Shown piece by piece: positions 5,685 through 7,694 of a stretch of DNA of 7,694 nucleotides. The DNA comes from Anaerolineales bacterium (GTDB taxonomy: Bacteria > Chloroflexota > Anaerolineae > Anaerolineales > Villigracilaceae), in contig JAFGKO010000359.1 of the NCBI GenBank assembly GCA_016928525.1, forward strand, positions 1 through 7,694, given 5' to 3'. Numbering within the stretch: position 1 is the first letter of the stretch; every line of letters starts with the position of its first letter. The notes beneath the pieces were generated by a model. The model was not told the DNA's origin, ran no database searches, and was given only the letters and a program-made list of their open reading frames with translations. Made by a program: the position numbers and the translations under genes.

Positions 5685-6047
5685 TATGCCATTATTGGGG
5701 CAGCAATGGAAATTCACCGCCAGTTGGGGCATGGTTTCCTGGAGGCTGTCTACCAAGATGCAGCCGTTATAGAGTTTCCTCTTTGGAAGATCCCGTTCGA
5801 AAAAGAAGTCTCTCTTCCGATTCGGTACAAAGACGTCTTACTACCCAGCCATTATCGTGCAGACTTCATTTGCTTTTCAGAGATCATCGTGGAGTTCAAG
5901 GCTTTATCCCGTTTATCCAGCGTAGAAGAAGCGCAATTGCTAAACTACCTCAAAGCAACCGGCCTAAAACGTGGTCTTTTAATAAACTTCGGTGCCCCAA
6001 GCCTACAATATAAACGCATGGTTTGGGGTTATGAAAATAAAAAATAA
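5652..6047 (+). CDS. GxxExxY protein (PD-(D/E)XK nuclease-like fold)
   Basis: 131 residues, the typical length. The name-giving motif is G28-F-L-E31-A-V-Y34, after the family's helix YAIIGAAMEIHRQLG (12-26). Downstream the PD-(D/E)XK-like core is intact: HYRAD71F, then IIVE81FK83AL, then a helix EEAQ95LLNYL, then GLKRGLLINFG (104-114). No cellular function is established for this family; the residues suggest a nuclease or a descendant of one. The ATG at 5652 has no good Shine-Dalgarno (only GGA at 5644-5646). Starting at the next ATG (5706) would remove half of the first conserved helix, so the upstream start is kept. The first eleven codons overlap the 9-bp repeats. It lies 36 bases after the PIN-TRAM gene, 72 before cysS, and is flanked by inverted repeat arrays. 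Confidence 0.88.
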   Translation: MKPADERDPQTYAIIGAAMEIHRQLGHGFLEAVYQDAAVIEFPLWKIPFEKEVSLPIRYKDVLLPSHYRADFICFSEIIVEFKALSRLSSVEEAQLLNYLKATGLKRGLLINFGAPSLQYKRMVWGYENKK

Positions 6048-6103
6048 AATCTGCGTCATCCCCTGGCACCGCCCGCCAGGGCAGGTGTGCGCAATCTGTG
6101 GAT
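6048..6103 (-). repeat. Right array of 9-bp repeats, interrupted by a palindrome
   Basis: Read on the minus strand, CCACAGATT (6101-6093) and ACGCAGATT (6056-6048) are full units of the same 9-mer as at 5617-5643, in inverted orientation. Between them lie GCGCA (6092-6088) and GATG (6060-6057), the two halves of a third unit GCGCAGATG split by 27 extra bases. The inner unit starts right after the GxxExxY stop codon. Confidence 0.75.
6061..6087. repeat. 27-base palindromic insert within the repeat array
   Basis: CCCTGGC (6061-6067) and GCCAGGG (6075-6081) form a 7-bp perfect stem with a 7-base loop. An alternative, mutually exclusive fold pairs CACC-GCCC (6067-6074) with GGGC-A-GGTG (6079-6087) around a GCCA loop, with one bulged A. 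The block is far more GC-rich than its surroundings. No T tract follows, so it is not an intrinsic terminator, although it lies in the cysS leader and could affect readthrough from the upstream genes. Confidence 0.7.
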
Positions 6104-6119
6104 AAATCAAGGTAAACAT

Positions 6120-7517
6120 ATGCTCCGCGTATATAACACCCTCACTCGCAAAACAGAAGAATTCCAAACCCTCGAACCGGGCGTGGTCAAGATGTACGTC
6201 TGCGGCGTCACGGTCTACAGCGACGCGCACGTTGGGCACGCCATGTCGGCGCTGGTCTTTGATATCGTCCGCCGCTACCTCGAATATCGCGGTTACAAAG
6301 TCAGGCACGTCATGAACTACACCGACGTGGACGACAAGATCATCAATCGCGCGAACCAACTCGGCGAAGATCCGATCAAGTTGGCCCAACGCTATATCAA
6401 CGATTACGACCAGAACCTGCGCGATCTCAACATCCTGCCGGCCACGTCAAATCCGCGCGCCACACAGACCATGAACGAGATCCAGGCCATGGTCCAGGGC
6501 CTGATCGATAAAGGCTATGCCTACGCCGCTGAGAACGGCGATGTTTACTTCCGTGTCAATAAGGACGATGACTACGGCAAGCTCTCCGGACGCAAACTGG
6601 AAGACATGCAGGCCGGGGCGCGCATCGAGGTCGGCGAACAGAAAGAAAATCCGATGGACTTCGCGCTCTGGAAGGCGGCCAAGCCCGGCGAACCCGCCTG
6701 GGAGTCGCCCTGGGGCCAGGGACGTCCAGGCTGGCACATCGAGTGCTCAGCCATGAACCTGGCCGAACTCGGCGAGCAGATCGACATCCATGGCGGCGGC
6801 AACGACCTGATCTTCCCGCACCACGAGAACGAGATCGCCCAATCAGAATCCTATACGGGCAAACAATTCGTCCGCTACTGGATGCACAATGGCATGTTGC
6901 AACTGGGCGGCGAGAAGATGTCCAAGTCCATCGGCAACCTGATTTCCATCAACGACTTCCTGGCCAAACGCGATGGCGACGTGATGCGCATGATCGTCCT
7001 GACCGGGTCGTACCGCGCGCCGCTGAATTTCACCGAGGAAGCGCAGGACGCCGCCGAACGGGCGCTCGAACGCCTCAAATCGGGACTGCGGCCTGCCCCG
7101 CCCAACGCAAAAGGAATCCCGGCTGGCAGCGCCGCCGAGCTGGCCTCCCAGGCCGAATTCACCCAACAGGCCTTCGTCGACACGATGGACAACGACTTCA
7201 ACACCGCCGGAGCGCTAGCTCCCATCTATGAATTGATCAAGGCCATTAATACGGCCCGTGACGAGGGCGCTACGAACGAACAACTCGCTCCCGCCCAAGC
7301 GACCCTGCGCGGGCTGACCGGTGTGCTCGGCCTGCGCCTGGCCGAAAAGGCCGGCTCCGGCGACGCCGACAAGTTCATCGACCTGCTGGTGGATGTACGG
7401 AGCGAGGCGCGCAAACAGAAGCTATGGGCATTTTCGGACCTGATCCGCGATAAGCTCAAAGAACTGGGCGTGACGATTGAAGACAGCAAAGACGGCACGA
7501 CCTGGCGCTGGAGTTAG
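6120..7517 (+). CDS. cysS: Cysteinyl-tRNA synthetase
   Basis: 465 residues, class I synthetase charging tRNA-Cys in the cytoplasm. The zinc ligands fall at C28 (MYVCG), C209 (WHIECSAM), H234 and E238 (FPHHENE), the same numbers as in the E. coli enzyme. The HIGH signature is H-V-G-H (37-40) and KMSKS is at 266-270. The CysRS-specific [18 protein letters not shown] block is intact, and the C-terminal helical anticodon-binding part ends at TWRWS. The ATG at 6120 has AAGGT (6109-6113) six bases upstream and gives E. coli-like numbering. An in-frame GTG at 6087 would add eleven residues encoded by repeat sequence and is rejected. The 72 bases upstream are entirely repeat-derived plus the ribosome-binding site, with no T-box and no obvious promoter, so it probably depends on transcription from upstream. 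Confidence 0.97.
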   Translation: MLRVYNTLTRKTEEFQTLEPGVVKMYVCGVTVYSDAHVGHAMSALVFDIVRRYLEYRGYKVRHVMNYTDVDDKIINRANQLGEDPIKLAQRYINDYDQNLRDLNILPATSNPRATQTMNEIQAMVQGLIDKGYAYAAENGDVYFRVNKDDDYGKLSGRKLEDMQAGARIEVGEQKENPMDFALWKAAKPGEPAWESPWGQGRPGWHIECSAMNLAELGEQIDIHGGGNDLIFPHHENEIAQSESYTGKQFVRYWMHNGMLQLGGEKMSKSIGNLISINDFLAKRDGDVMRMIVLTGSYRAPLNFTEEAQDAAERALERLKSGLRPAPPNAKGIPAGSAAELASQAEFTQQAFVDTMDNDFNTAGALAPIYELIKAINTARDEGATNEQLAPAQATLRGLTGVLGLRLAEKAGSGDADKFIDLLVDVRSEARKQKLWAFSDLIRDKLKELGVTIEDSKDGTTWRWS

Positions 7518-7551
7518 GATTCTCTCTCAGGATTACAAGGTAGCGACAGTA

Positions 7552-7694
7552 ATGACTGAAAAACAAATCTACATAACCGAACTTGACTTGAAACGACTGA
7601 AAGATCTGATCGCGGATGCCCAGTCCAGTGAGTACCGGGGCAGCGTTTACCTTGAACGCTTGAGAGGAGAACTGGAGCGGGCCAGCGTGGTGCC
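7552..7694 (+). CDS. Rnk/GreA-family transcription factor, 5' part, cut by the window edge
   Basis: The 47 visible codons begin M-T-E-K-Q-I-Y-I-T-E-L-D and continue as a helical segment with Y-L-E-R-L-R-G-E-L-E-R-A. This matches the N-terminal helical region of Rnk (nucleoside diphosphate kinase regulator), where an IxIxxLDxxRL strand-helix is followed by a short hairpin ending in LxxELxRA. Rnk proteins bind RNA polymerase in the secondary channel and carry a GreA/GreB-type C-terminal domain, which would lie beyond the window. The ATG lies 34 bases after the cysS stop; AAGG (7537-7540) is eleven bases upstream, a slightly long spacing. No terminator separates it from cysS. The family call is moderately strong but rests on the N-terminal part only. 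Confidence 0.7.
   Translation, partial: MTEKQIYITELDLKRLKDLIADAQSSEYRGSVYLERLRGELERASVV

Larger units (their letters stand above)
5615..6103 (+). mobile_element. Putative repeat-bounded cassette carrying a GxxExxY gene
   Basis: The outermost 15 bases, ATCCGCAGATTGCGC (5615-5629) and GCGCAATCTGTGGAT (6089-6103), are inverted copies matching at 14 of 15 positions, and both continue inward as 9-bp repeats in opposite orientations. The enclosed 489 bases contain only the GxxExxY gene, which looks more AT-rich than cysS. The unit sits between a YacL-like gene and cysS, with its left end touching the stop codon of the former. A clear target duplication is not seen (only AAAT on both sides). There is no transposase, so movement would need help or the arrangement may be an expanding repeat rather than a mobile element. 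Confidence 0.45.

Noticed and set aside
5115..5756. 213-codon minus-strand frame opposite the PIN-TRAM gene
   Set aside because: His/Gln/Phe-rich antisense translation of a clear gene, with no motif or start signal.
5610..6108. Target-site duplication AAAT on both sides of the GxxExxY cassette
   Set aside because: Four A/T bases in an A-rich context are easily coincidental; not used as evidence for transposition.
6087..6119. GTG at 6087 as the cysS start
   Set aside because: The extra eleven residues derive from the 9-bp repeat, and the ATG at 6120 has a ribosome-binding site and gives zinc ligands at the E. coli positions 28, 209, 234 and 238.
6048..6119. T-box or other amino-acid-responsive leader before cysS
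   Set aside because: Only 72 bases, made of repeat units and a short palindrome; no T-box motif, specifier loop or terminator/antiterminator pair.

Overview
The window is a compact, mid-to-high-GC bacterial chromosomal segment. Its protein repertoire (ClbS/DinB-type helical bundle, YbaK-type deacylase, ACT-domain malic enzyme, membrane-anchored PIN-TRAM protein, GxxExxY protein, Rnk/GreA-type factor) is compatible with a Chloroflexota/Anaerolineae-like organism. That placement is an inference from overall flavour, not from a marker gene. There are eight well-supported genes (one cut by the right edge) plus a possible ninth cut by the left edge. No gap exceeds 200 bases.

Left part (1-1260): a possible divergent minus-strand gene just enters at the left edge. 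Then comes a plus-strand pair with a 4-base stop/start overlap: a ClbS/DfsB-like DinB-fold protein (189-692) and a YbaK/ProX-like aminoacyl-tRNA deacylase (689-1198). The pair ends in a repeat-rich convergent junction (1172-1257) with a 15-bp perfect inverted repeat and CGGAT motifs spaced every 9 bases.

Middle part (1261-4411, minus strand): moaA (molybdopterin synthesis) and a HAD phosphatase are joined by a 1-base overlap (TAATG). After 95 nt holding a terminator-like hairpin and a second GC-rich hairpin comes a malic enzyme with an N-terminal ACT domain. moaA reads from an extended -10 promoter (TGTTATAAT) that would give an almost leaderless mRNA. Back to back with it is a near-consensus plus-strand promoter (TTGACG-17-TATTAT) for the next gene. 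That promoter moves the start of the next gene from 4485 to 4545.

Right part (4545-7694, plus strand): a YacL-like four-helix membrane PIN-TRAM protein, a GxxExxY protein, cysS (cysteinyl-tRNA synthetase) and the beginning of an Rnk/GreA-type factor. A yacL-like gene upstream of cysS recalls the Bacillus yacL...cysS cluster, but here a GxxExxY gene lies between them.

The most unusual part is 5615-6103. The GxxExxY gene is bounded by inverted arrays of 9-bp units (consensus NCGCAGATT) whose outer 15 bases match 14/15 as an inverted repeat. In the right array a 27-base palindromic block (6061-6087) interrupts the middle unit; deleting it in silico restores three contiguous 9-mers exactly as in the left array. 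The same 9-base period occurs at the 1172-1257 junction. This looks like a small repeat-bounded cassette carrying a PD-(D/E)XK-like protein, with a second tiny palindrome nested in it. It is the best candidate for an undescribed system here.
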